64,000 bases of DNA from Pseudacidobacterium ailaaui. Its GTDB lineage: Bacteria; Acidobacteriota; Terriglobia; Terriglobales; Acidobacteriaceae. Made by a program: the position numbers and the translations under genes. The notes under the pieces are model-generated. The model was not told the DNA's origin, made no database searches, and was given only the letters and a program-made list of their open reading frames with translations. The DNA lies in assembly GCF_000688455.1 (NCBI RefSeq), contig NZ_JIAL01000001.1, positions 3,503,001 to 3,567,000 on the forward strand. Reading direction: 5' to 3'. Shown piece by piece: positions 44,076 through 53,300 of the stretch; positions within the stretch are counted from its first letter, which is position 1, and each line of letters begins with the position of its first letter.

Positions 44076-45367
44076 ACGACGGCTGCGCTAAGCGCGATGC
44101 CGGGTGTTCTATCACTTTCATGATGGATCTGCTTTGTCAGAATCTCTGAAAACATGGCCTTCAACACCTCTGCCTGGCTTCGGTCCAGACATTCGAGGTC
44201 GCCAGCGTAATAAAAGCGCAACTTGCCTTGCAAGGTATAGGCAACCAGGCCCAGCAATCGGAAGTTAAAGGAATGTACATACAGGCGGAGGTCTTTTAAA
44301 CGGAACGGGGACGCCTCATTCTGCAGATCAATGCTTCCCAGATTCGATAAAGCGAAGCGGTTCCAGCTTCCGTTTACTTTCAGCATGTCTCCAACGCGCA
44401 CCATGGTCTGGATACGTTCCCGTGTTACAGGACGCAGAAGCTCATTAAAGTAGTACCGTTTCGGGATATCAATCATTTCCTTCTCGATCTGCCGGCGTAT
44501 CTCATCATGGACAACACGCGCCCTCGTCCAAAAATCTTGTTGTGCATGTTCGCCAGTATGTAATTTCAGACTTCCGCCACCAAAGAAGAGCATGTCGCTT
44601 TTCAATCTGGACATGCGGCCTCGTCGCACATCCATTGGGCTTTCAATCCATGCTGGTAGTTTTTTTCTTCCCAGCACAGCCAGTAGAGCGCGGTCCAGTG
44701 CTACAAATAAGGCCGCATGAATCGAAGTCCCTTCAGCTCTGCACCGTAGTTTGAGCGCCTCTGTCTGTGGGCTGTCAAGGCTCCATTCCAGGTAATATTC
44801 GTTGTTCAATGCCTGATGGCTTGAGGCTGGAAGCATCTGTAATAGAAGATTTAATAAGTGGGCCTTCAGCTTTTCCTTCCAGGGATGAGCGGGTGTGTAG
44901 TCTCCTATCAGGTCCTGCGCTGTCACCGCAGGATAGGGGACCATCTCTTCTCTGCTCGAGAGGAGCCGCAATGTCTCCCGGACAATCGTAAGCATACTCA
45001 TTCCATCGCAGATGCGGTGTGAGGATGTAAACAACAGATGATTGTCTGTATTGGACTGTAACCACACTACTCGCAACTGCGGTTGCCCGTAAGGAAAAGG
45101 AGTCATTAATTCAGCCTGACGCTCCCGTTCCAGGTCATGATCTCTAAGATACGGAATGATCCTCAGCGGAATCTCTGCTTCGCATTCTTCTTCGTAGTAG
45201 AGTTTCCCTCCCTTTTCGATCATGACCATTCGCAGAGCAGGATGCTTCCGCTGTACTCTCTGAATGGAAGAACGGAGTTGTTCTTCAGAGAAATGGCCTT
45301 CGAGAGTGACGATGTAGACGATATTGCCATCAATCATGTGTTCGATGGCTGAGAGCTTCCGCCTCAT
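44072..45367 (-). CDS. Free-standing condensation-domain-like acyltransferase (third copy)
   Basis: This protein belongs to the CoA-dependent acyltransferase fold shared by NRPS condensation domains and Pap acyltransferases. The active-site motif reads SSHRICDGMS: the first His of HHxxxDG is Ser, but the catalytic second His and the DG remain. Other shared parts are FSEEQLRSSIQRVQRKHPALR near the N-terminus, RVVWLQSNTDNHLLF, and late GSWNRFALSNLGSIDL. ATG 45367 has GGAGG five bases upstream and overlaps the GT2 gene by 38 bp. It is ~431 aa, with no carrier domain attached. It probably acylates or condenses a glycolipid intermediate; donor and acceptor are unknown. Confidence 0.82.
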   Translation of the reverse strand: MRRKLSAIEHMIDGNIVYIVTLEGHFSEEQLRSSIQRVQRKHPALRMVMIEKGGKLYYEEECEAEIPLRIIPYLRDHDLERERQAELMTPFPYGQPQLRVVWLQSNTDNHLLFTSSHRICDGMSMLTIVRETLRLLSSREEMVPYPAVTAQDLIGDYTPAHPWKEKLKAHLLNLLLQMLPASSHQALNNEYYLEWSLDSPQTEALKLRCRAEGTSIHAALFVALDRALLAVLGRKKLPAWIESPMDVRRGRMSRLKSDMLFFGGGSLKLHTGEHAQQDFWTRARVVHDEIRRQIEKEMIDIPKRYYFNELLRPVTRERIQTMVRVGDMLKVNGSWNRFALSNLGSIDLQNEASPFRLKDLRLYVHSFNFRLLGLVAYTLQGKLRFYYAGDLECLDRSQAEVLKAMFSEILTKQIHHESDRTPGIALSAAVV

Positions 45368-46340
45368 TGAATCCTCCCGCAATGTTCACCGTAGGTCCGC
45401 TCTTTAAGACAACCTTTCTTCGCTGAGCCTTACAAAAAGCCGCCACTGCTGGATGCCGTTCTTCGAATGTGCCCAAACTCCCTAGCAGGCCATCCACGTA
45501 TCCAACAAGTATGGCTACAGTTTTTCTTAATTTCTGCGGCTCATATTGAAGCACACGCAGAATCTGAAGATAGGCAAGAAAGGCGCTTACCCAGTGCAGT
45601 CCCCATTGTTTCCGGTGCAGCCGCAAACAGTGCACAGCATTTCGGGCGCCGTAGTAACGCCGCCAAGCAGAATGGTTCGTCGTGTAACGCTTGCCATGAC
45701 GCTCAATGTTTCCCGTGGTCTGCCGAAGCGTGACCGATGCGTTGACATATACCGGAATGCCCTGCTCTGCAGCCCGCAGACAATATTCGATATCTACATA
45801 TTCAATAAAATAGTCTTCCCGGAAAGGCCCTAGCTTCCGATAGGCCGAAGCAGAAATTGCGGAGCCCGAGGAAATGATGCACAAAGAAGGAAACAGCCCT
45901 TCTTCTCGGTCATCGATGCGGACCCTGTGAGGAAGAGGCCTGGCCGGCTGGAAGATGGGCATACATCGTTGCAAATTGATTTCATAAATCTTGGGACCAA
46001 GCAGAAACTCGTCATCCCCAAGTGCATTGCAGGCCTGCATCATTTTGTCAAAAAAAGAGCTCTCAATTTCCGAATCCTGGTCGAGAAGGAAAACCACATC
46101 GCATCCTTGCTGCAGAAGGACTTCCATACCTCGGTTATAGGCTCCTGCCAGTCCCCCGCGGTTCTGGTTGTAAATGAGGGGAAGACCCCTTTTCTGCAAG
46201 GCAAGATGCAGTTGTGTATCTACATAAGGGGAATTGTCCACAACAACAAGGTTCGTGCAATCAGCAGAGGCTCTTTCAAGGTTGAGCAAAAACTTCTGCG
46301 TTGGTTCGTACAGCACAAAGATCAGACCAGCTCGATTCAT
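45330..46340 (-). CDS. RhlC-like GT2 glycosyltransferase (rhamnosyltransferase type)
   Basis: The 336-aa GT-A enzyme recalls RhlC and WbbL-like rhamnosyltransferases. It has VVVDNSPYVDTQLHLAL, NRGGLAGAYNRGMEVL and the metal/nucleotide motif LLDQDSE. LLGPKIYE, IISSGSAISASAYRKLGPFREDYFIEYVDIEYCLRA and NHSAWRRYYGARNAV follow. It would add a second deoxyhexose to a glycolipid. It starts in an ATGA overlap with the preceding acyltransferase and ends overlapping the next one by 38 bp. No dTDP-rhamnose synthesis genes are in the window, so the sugar supply must come from elsewhere. Confidence 0.87.
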   Translation of the reverse strand: MNRAGLIFVLYEPTQKFLLNLERASADCTNLVVVDNSPYVDTQLHLALQKRGLPLIYNQNRGGLAGAYNRGMEVLLQQGCDVVFLLDQDSEIESSFFDKMMQACNALGDDEFLLGPKIYEINLQRCMPIFQPARPLPHRVRIDDREEGLFPSLCIISSGSAISASAYRKLGPFREDYFIEYVDIEYCLRAAEQGIPVYVNASVTLRQTTGNIERHGKRYTTNHSAWRRYYGARNAVHCLRLHRKQWGLHWVSAFLAYLQILRVLQYEPQKLRKTVAILVGYVDGLLGSLGTFEERHPAVAAFCKAQRRKVVLKSGPTVNIAGGFNEAEALSHRTHD

Positions 46341-47728
46341 GTTGTTTGCTCTGCGACAGAGTTTCCGGCCAAGCTTGACTCTTTTTTGCCCGGTAAGAGC
46401 ACACAGGTATTCAGAATTTCCATTGAACGCCGTTGAATTGCCAGTGCATGAGCATGAGGCAAGGAAAATTCATCGGAGATGATGGCGAATTCCATCCTGC
46501 CTGCAAAAGTTGACAGAACCACAGTATTTGCGGGAGTGGGCGACACCATGACCAGAGGACTGTAGACCGCTTCCAGTCGGAAGCCCTGGTATTGCTGCTG
46601 CAATTCAATCTTTCCCAGGTTTGATATCGTGAGGTGCCGCACTGCAGGAGCGTTATCTGTGTCAAAGACAAACTGGCCATACTGATCATGCAGCCCTTCC
46701 AATGCAACCAGATACGAGTAGACCTGTCGCCCCAGGCGTGTGACTGCGCGATCGATTTCATTTTTCAGCCTTCGCGCACGTGACCAGTAATGGTCTATGG
46801 AGATTTGCTCTGTCGATGACAGGCCTTTCACACTCAATTCAATACCGGGCACAATTCCAAACAGAGCATCTGATCTTAAACGTGGAAGATATCGGCGCGC
46901 GTTCACCATTGCATAGGTTTTACGCAGACCCTCAGCTCCTCGCACATCACGGAAGGCCTGCATCAGTGCAAGACCTGCCGCGGAAAGTACCGTCACACCT
47001 TCTGCTTTCGCACGTTCTGTAAGCCGTTTCGTGCTCGCCTCATCCAGCAACCAGCGATGAAAGTACATCTGCTCAGCAGAAACGCGTGGTGCAGGTTTTC
47101 GTCCTGGCTGCAGGGACCGAAAGAACATGACAAGCCTGAGAATTCTTCTCTTCCTCCGGACTTCCCGGTGGAACCTTGGATTGTGCAATAACTCTTGCGG
47201 TACAAGGTCTTCGATTGCTCCTAGAGCGTCATAAGATTCTGTTGCCACATGTGCAGGATCATCACATGCAGCCAGCAGGTCACGAAGCAAGGTAATGCCA
47301 GACTGGCCGTCACAAATACAGTGGTGCGCAACCAGCAGCAACTCATGGGCAAAACTCGCACGCAGCCAAACTACGCGAAGCAATGGATCCTGGGCCGCAT
47401 GAAAAGGTCTGCACCATTCGCGGCGGACTTCTCTCTGCCAATCGTCATCGCTCTGGCGTTCTACAATTCGCAATGGTATGGGTTGTGGACGCTTCAGCAA
47501 CACAAAGGACCGTCCCTGCACAACGCAACGGAGTAGCGGGTGTTTGTTCTGAATACTGGCCAGTGCGCGCACGATCTGGCCCTCTTCCAGCTTGCCTGAT
47601 ATCTGAATGGTAAAAAGGCTGCTGAATGGAGTTTGGCCTTCGCGGAACATCGTTCGTTCCGGCAGCAAGAGGGGCCTGGACCGTTTCCCGATCTCCAGAA
47701 TCGGCGCCTGTCTCATCTGGAACATCAT
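46337..47728 (-). CDS. Free-standing condensation-domain-like acyltransferase (second copy)
   Basis: The 463-aa protein keeps the full condensation motif HHCICDGQS (both His). It shares ISGKLEEGQIVRALASIQNKHPLLRCVV and PIPLRIVERQSDDDWQREVRREWCRPF with the preceding paralogue, so the two arose by duplication. VRHLTISNLGKIELQQQYQGFRLEAVYSP corresponds to the late solvent-channel region of Pap-type enzymes. It starts in an ATGA overlap with the upstream copy. It would transfer an acyl group to a hydroxyl or amine of the cluster product; which one cannot be read. Confidence 0.83.
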   Translation of the reverse strand: MMFQMRQAPILEIGKRSRPLLLPERTMFREGQTPFSSLFTIQISGKLEEGQIVRALASIQNKHPLLRCVVQGRSFVLLKRPQPIPLRIVERQSDDDWQREVRREWCRPFHAAQDPLLRVVWLRASFAHELLLVAHHCICDGQSGITLLRDLLAACDDPAHVATESYDALGAIEDLVPQELLHNPRFHREVRRKRRILRLVMFFRSLQPGRKPAPRVSAEQMYFHRWLLDEASTKRLTERAKAEGVTVLSAAGLALMQAFRDVRGAEGLRKTYAMVNARRYLPRLRSDALFGIVPGIELSVKGLSSTEQISIDHYWSRARRLKNEIDRAVTRLGRQVYSYLVALEGLHDQYGQFVFDTDNAPAVRHLTISNLGKIELQQQYQGFRLEAVYSPLVMVSPTPANTVVLSTFAGRMEFAIISDEFSLPHAHALAIQRRSMEILNTCVLLPGKKESSLAGNSVAEQTT

Positions 47729-49065
47729 GAGGCCTCCGCAGGTGCGGCCAAAGTAGCGCCTGCAGCCAATGCCCCTGTTGCTGGCCGTTCTTCAACACAA
47801 CGATGGAGTTCCGTCATGATCTCGTTTCTGATCTCCATTGCTTCGGCATGGGGAAGAGAAGATTCATCCGAAGCAAGAGAAAAATGAAAGCGGCCTGCAA
47901 AGCTGTACATCGCAATCAGGTGGGCAGGTGTGGGTAACATCATGGCAGAAATGTCGCAGATGTCCAGCAGGCGAAACTTTGCATATTGCTGCGGCAAGTC
48001 AATTTTGCCTACGTAGCTTAAGGAGACTTTGCTGCCTGCACGTTTGGATTGAGCATAAGCAGCCATCCGGTCATACACATCATGGAACTGCTCCATTCCT
48101 AGAAAGAGCGGAAAGACACTGGAGTTGAGCTTTTCCATCCGAGCAGCCATATCAGCTTTAAGAGAACGTGCGAGTCCCCAGAAGTTTTCCTTTGTCAGAG
48201 CAATCCTGTGCAGCTTTCGCAGGGACAGCTCGATCGTAGGTGCAATCGCAAACAGGCTGTCGCTACGCAAACCGGGCAGGTAACGCCGGAAATCCACAGG
48301 AGCTTCATACTTCCTGATGCGTTCCGGCCCGCATACCTTTGCAAAGGCTTTCATACAGGCAATACTCAGCGCAGCAAAAACGCTGGTCCCTTCCTTCTTG
48401 CAATTTGCAATCAGTTTTTGCGACACATCTTCATCCATGGTCCAAAGACAGCGATAGATCCTGCCATATGTCCACGCAGGCTTCGTCCTCGTCAACCGCA
48501 GCATGAACTTGGCAGCAGCTACCTTGACTCGAATCCGCCTTTGTAGTCGACGGTCTGCCCAAACATCAGCGGGAAAGACCTCCTCTAAGGCATTCATGGA
48601 TGTTCTGACACCAATGTCTGCATGGGGCTGATCACAAAGCAGAAGAATCTCACACAGCAAGGTCACTAAGGATCGGCCATCGCAAAGTGCATGACTGCAC
48701 ACCAGCAATAACTCACTCTGTTCTTTCCCCTGCACCCAGACCAATCGTGCCAAAGGCCCCTTGCTTCCTTCGAAAGGCTGCAGTGACTCCTGCATGGCCA
48801 CATCCAGCCAATCGTCTTCATGGCGGCGTTCTATCATCCGTATGGGAATCGGTACAGGATTTTCCTGCATGACAAACCAGGGACGTTTGTCTTCTTCGAC
48901 CACCAGACAACGCAGAATTGCGTGCTTTTCCTGCACTCGCCTCAATGCATGGCGTATTTGGGTTTCTGTAAGAAGACCTGAGATTCGGGCCGTAATCATC
49001 ACATTTACATGAAAGCCCGCACCAAAATAGAGAGCGCGTTCAAACATCGTCAATGGACGTTTCAC
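47725..49065 (-). CDS. Free-standing condensation-domain-like acyltransferase (first copy)
   Basis: The ~446-aa protein shows CSHALCDGRS, with the first His replaced by Ser and the catalytic HxxxDG intact. It also has TARISGLLTETQIRHALRRVQEKHAILRCLVVEE and PIPIRMIERRHEDDWLDVAMQESLQPFEG, as in its paralogue, and late KVSLSYVGKIDLPQQYAKFRLLDI. GTG 49065 was chosen because it overlaps the glycosyltransferase stop (GTGA) and has GGAGG seven bases upstream; in-frame residues before it fall inside that gene. No carrier domain is attached. Substrates are unknown. Confidence 0.83.
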   Translation of the reverse strand: MKRPLTMFERALYFGAGFHVNVMITARISGLLTETQIRHALRRVQEKHAILRCLVVEEDKRPWFVMQENPVPIPIRMIERRHEDDWLDVAMQESLQPFEGSKGPLARLVWVQGKEQSELLLVCSHALCDGRSLVTLLCEILLLCDQPHADIGVRTSMNALEEVFPADVWADRRLQRRIRVKVAAAKFMLRLTRTKPAWTYGRIYRCLWTMDEDVSQKLIANCKKEGTSVFAALSIACMKAFAKVCGPERIRKYEAPVDFRRYLPGLRSDSLFAIAPTIELSLRKLHRIALTKENFWGLARSLKADMAARMEKLNSSVFPLFLGMEQFHDVYDRMAAYAQSKRAGSKVSLSYVGKIDLPQQYAKFRLLDICDISAMMLPTPAHLIAMYSFAGRFHFSLASDESSLPHAEAMEIRNEIMTELHRCVEERPATGALAAGATLAAPAEAS

Positions 49066-50384
49066 GCCATCGCCTCCACGGCCTGAACCGCAGCAGCATC
49101 CCTTTGTGCAGTCGGCAGCAGTTGCCATCTACACAACCAGCGGATTGCTTCGCCAACGCCATCTTCTTCGCGTACGGCGTTTCCCAGATCTTTGGCCTTG
49201 TGCCACATCGCTGGCTGCTGAGTAGCAATCAACGCGGACGAAAGAGCGTCAGGAGTGAGCGTCTTGCGTTCCAGTGCAGGAGGAGCTACTCCCAGGCTGT
49301 GAAGCCTGGCCGCCCAGAAAGGCTGGTCTCCAAAAAATGGAACAATCACTGAGGGAATGCCTGCGCGAACAGCCGCCGCCGTCGTCCCGGCTCCGCCATG
49401 ATGAACTGCAGCAGACATCAGTGGAAACAACTGGTCATGAGGCGCATGGCGTAGAAAAAAAATCCGCTGATTGTAGAGGCCATCTTCACCTTCAAGACCG
49501 CCCCAACCTGTGGCAATCACAGCACGCTGACCGCTCTTCTCTACTGCCCTAAGAATGGTCTGCGTAAATTCCTTTGCCTGGTTGCTCACCATGCTCCCAA
49601 AGCCGATATAGACAGGCTTTGGTCCCGCAGCAAGAAAATCTTTCAATGCTTCAGAAGGACTCCATTGTTCCTGATCGAGGAACCAATATCCCGTCACCTG
49701 TGAGTTCACTGTCCAGTCTGATGGCCGCGGAAGCACTCGTTGGCTAAAGCCATTGATGACTTTCGAATGGTGCAAATCGCGAAAATATGGACCGTACCAC
49801 GGATAAGGAGACAGACCAAGCTGGGGCCGTACAATGTCGTTGATGGCCGGACGCATCACACTCCAGAAGAGCTTAAACATCACACAATGCGCCCCCAGGC
49901 TCACCATACGCGGGAGCCTGCGCTGGGAATGGATCAACATGACAGGCGGTAATATCCCCGACAGCGTGGCCGGTTGCAGGCGCGCAATCGCATAAGGTAT
50001 TTCACACGCTTCCGATAATGCCTTGGCCAAAAGGATGCTGTTGCTGACGCCAATCAGCAATCGAGCACCCTCGGCTGCTGCCAGACCTTCCTTCACCCAG
50101 TGCGCGGCCCAGCCAGCATAACGTTCCCGGAAGATGCGCACCATCGCACGGATATGAAGACCCTGATCGGCAATCGAACGGTCGGTCTCCAGCATTGCCT
50201 GGAAGTCAGCCGTCATCGGAAAGAATTCTAGGCCCGCATTGAGGACCATCCCGGCAAAATTCGTGCTTGTGGCAATGCGCACCGGATACCCAGCGCGACG
50301 AATTCCCTTTCCCAAGGCCACACAGGGACGCACATCGCCCTGTGTTCCGATTGTGAAAATAACTACAGGCTTAAGCTCAGGCAT
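49062..50384 (-). CDS. GT1-family glycosyltransferase (sterol/glycopeptidolipid type)
   Basis: The ~440-aa GT-B enzyme begins MPELKPVVIFTIGTQGDVRPCVALGKGIRRAGYPVRIATSTNFAGMV, the TxGTxGDVxPxxALG signature of sterol and mycobacterial glycopeptidolipid glycosyltransferases. The donor-site part reads AAVHHGGAGTTAAAVRAGIPSVIVPFFGDQPFWAARLHSLG. ATG 50384 overlaps the NRPS stop by eight bases (ATGCCTGA), so it is co-translated with the NRPS; longer starts fall inside the NRPS gene. It probably adds the first sugar to the NRPS-derived lipid, which is inferred. Confidence 0.87.
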   Translation of the reverse strand: MPELKPVVIFTIGTQGDVRPCVALGKGIRRAGYPVRIATSTNFAGMVLNAGLEFFPMTADFQAMLETDRSIADQGLHIRAMVRIFRERYAGWAAHWVKEGLAAAEGARLLIGVSNSILLAKALSEACEIPYAIARLQPATLSGILPPVMLIHSQRRLPRMVSLGAHCVMFKLFWSVMRPAINDIVRPQLGLSPYPWYGPYFRDLHHSKVINGFSQRVLPRPSDWTVNSQVTGYWFLDQEQWSPSEALKDFLAAGPKPVYIGFGSMVSNQAKEFTQTILRAVEKSGQRAVIATGWGGLEGEDGLYNQRIFFLRHAPHDQLFPLMSAAVHHGGAGTTAAAVRAGIPSVIVPFFGDQPFWAARLHSLGVAPPALERKTLTPDALSSALIATQQPAMWHKAKDLGNAVREEDGVGEAIRWLCRWQLLPTAQRDAAAVQAVEAMA

Positions 50385-53300
50385 AGGCTGCTGTACTTTC
50401 TCCTGTTTCTTCCAACAGCGCAGCGGGAACCTGTGCAAGACGGTGTACCCCGGGACCACAAAGCTGCTGCTGCAAGACCGCACCAATCATCGCCGCTGGT
50501 CCAGGATCCAGGACCTCTTCATGATGGCAGTGAAGAGAATGTACTTCGATCTTTCCTTTAACAAACGGTCTCCACGCCGATGGACTGCGGTGAATCACGC
50601 TTACATTGCCGGTCGTTTTGGTCGCATGGAAATAAAGCAGATCAGTTGATACACGGGCAGGCCTGTAATTACGCGCCATCTTCAGGTTATTCAACATGAC
50701 AGCGGTCAGATGATTCAGAAACTCTGGTTTGTTCTTCATCATCGCCTGGACGATCTTCATCATTCCCTGATGATTGGCCGGTACTAAGTGTGCGTTTTCA
50801 GGATGTAGTAGAAACTCTCCCAGCTCCTGGAGTGTCCTCTGTGGTTTTGCTTCTTTAAACTGAATGTCAAGAAAGCTGAGTGCGGCGCGCACTTCTTCTG
50901 TCTCGGTTAGCGCAGGACTGAAACCTTCTGGATGAAAAAGAAAAGTATCAATCATCCCGAGCATCTCGACCTCGAGCCTCTGCTCTTCCATCTGCACGGC
51001 CAAAGCATGTGCTATGAGCCCACCCATCGAGCGCCCGAGCAGGCGATACGGACCGCGAGGCTGTATACGCCGGATTTGTTGCAGATAATCCGCAGCAGTT
51101 TCCTCGATGGTAGCGGGCAAAGGGCCACCCAGAAGTCCTCGCGATTGCAGACCGTAAACCGGAATGCCGTCATCAAGGTGACGCAGTAAGTTTGAAAAAC
51201 CGATGCTGACGCCAGCCATTGGGTGAATGCAGAAGAGTGCTCGATGCCTGGCAGGGTTTCCTTTCCTTAAGGTCAGTACTTCTCCAAACAGGTCACTGTC
51301 CTCATGGCGCAAGCGCTCAATCAAAGCGGCAAGGCTGGCAATGGTGGGCGCCTCAAACAGACTTCCCATGGGCAGTTCCATCTCAAAGTATGCAGGAAAA
51401 TGGGCGATAAACTCGGCGGCGGAAAGCGAATCGCCACCAAGGTCAAAAAAGTTATCGTGCAGCCCCACTCGCTCAAGATTCAGAATCTCCCGCCATATCC
51501 GCGCTAGCTTCTTTTCTGTTTGCGTTACAGGTTCAACATGAATGCCAGAACTTTCGCGCTTAGGGACCGGCAATGCTTTACGGTCCAGCTTCCCATTAGG
51601 GGTCAGGGGCATGGCCTTCAGTATCGTAAAGCTGTCTGGCACCATATGGTTTGGCAACCGGCTGGCAAGGAACCAGCGAATCGAACGCAGATCCACGCTT
51701 GCTCCGTGGACCGGCACCAGATAGGCATTCAGGGAAATGGACCCGTCGTCGTGGCGCTGCGCGGTGACAGCAGCCTCGGCAATCGTCTCATGCAGCAGAA
51801 AGACATTCTCTATCTCACCCAGCTCTACCCTATGGCCATGAATCTTCACCTGGTTGTCTGCTCGGCCAATGAACTCTAAGAAACCTTGTTCATTCCAGCG
51901 CACCAAGTCTCCTGTGCGATACATGCGGGAGCCGCAAGGGGAGAATGGATCCGGCAGAAACCGCAGCTCGGTTAATTCGGGCCTATTTCGGTAACCTTTG
52001 GCCACTCCCTCCCCACCGATATACAACTCACCAATTGCACCTACGGGAACAAGCTGCTGGGCCTGGTCCAGAACATACAACTGCGTGTTGAGAATAGGAC
52101 GGCCGATGGGCGGAGGATCGTCCCCAACCTTTTCAATTTGATAAGCAGTGGACCAGATCGTTGTTTCCGTTGGACCATAAAACTGGGTCACACACGCTGC
52201 CATACTTTTAAGGCGCGCAGCCAATTCCGCAGTCAGAGCCTCTCCGCCCACCAGCACATGCACACCATCCAGCTTCGTTGCGGTACTGGCCATAAGAATT
52301 CGCCATACGGAGGGAGTGGCCTGTACATGGGTCACGCCACTGGACTCGATCAACCTTGCCAGCAGCGGTGGATTGCGAAGCGCTTCACCATCTGCGATCA
52401 CAACGCAGGCGCCAATGGTAAGAGGCAGATACAACTCAAGCCCGGCAATGTCAAAAATAATCGTAGTCAGCGCCAGAAATCGGTCGTCTGCCTTTGGCGC
52501 CAACTGTTCCCGCATACCTTCCAGAAAATTCGCCAGGTTTCTATGGGTTACTTCCACGCCCTTCGGTCTCCCGGTAGAGCCAGAGGTGTAAAGCACATAT
52601 ACGACTCCATCGGGAGAGCTGTAATCCGGCCCGGAGTCCTGGCCCTGTACGCCTGCTTGCAGCGAATCAGGATCCAGCCTTATAAAATCTCCGGAAAATC
52701 GCTCCTGCATCGTAGCTTCAGCAATCAAAGCAGCAGGAGAGGCGTCCTCAATCACCAGAGATGCCCGTTCCTCAGGACCATCCAGGTCCAATGGAAGATA
52801 AGCAGCTCCAGCGCGCATAATACCCAGCAGTGTTATCAACAGCTGCTCACTGCGCGGCAGGGCCACTGCTACGATGTCTCCCGGCTTCACTCCGGCGGCC
52901 ATCAGGCCCAGTGCACACCTTACGCTGCGTTCGTGCAGTTGACGGTAGCTCAATTGCCGACCGCCATGCTCAGCAGCAGGAGCATCTGGCGTTAGCCTTG
53001 CCCATTGGGCCACCTGTGCCGGAACACTGGCATAAGACCATGACTTTCTCGTGCTGTTCCATGAAACCATCAGAGTGCGGCGCTCTTCTTCTCCGAGAAT
53101 GTCCAACTGCCGCAAAGGTATCGCGGGATGTTCCAGCACCTGCTCCGTCAGTCTGGTCCATCTTCGCTTGTGTTCATCCAACTCTGCCTGGCTGTACAAC
53201 AATGGATTTGCATCAAAATCAAAACGCACATCCGCGCCGGTGCCGCGGTCATAGACGAATACTGTCAGGTCTTCCGCGCCGCTATTCGACAAATTATGTG

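Noticed and set aside
52138-52995. 285-codon frame on the plus strand inside the NRPS gene
   Set aside because: It lies opposite the adenylation domain, lacks family features and has no convincing ribosome site.
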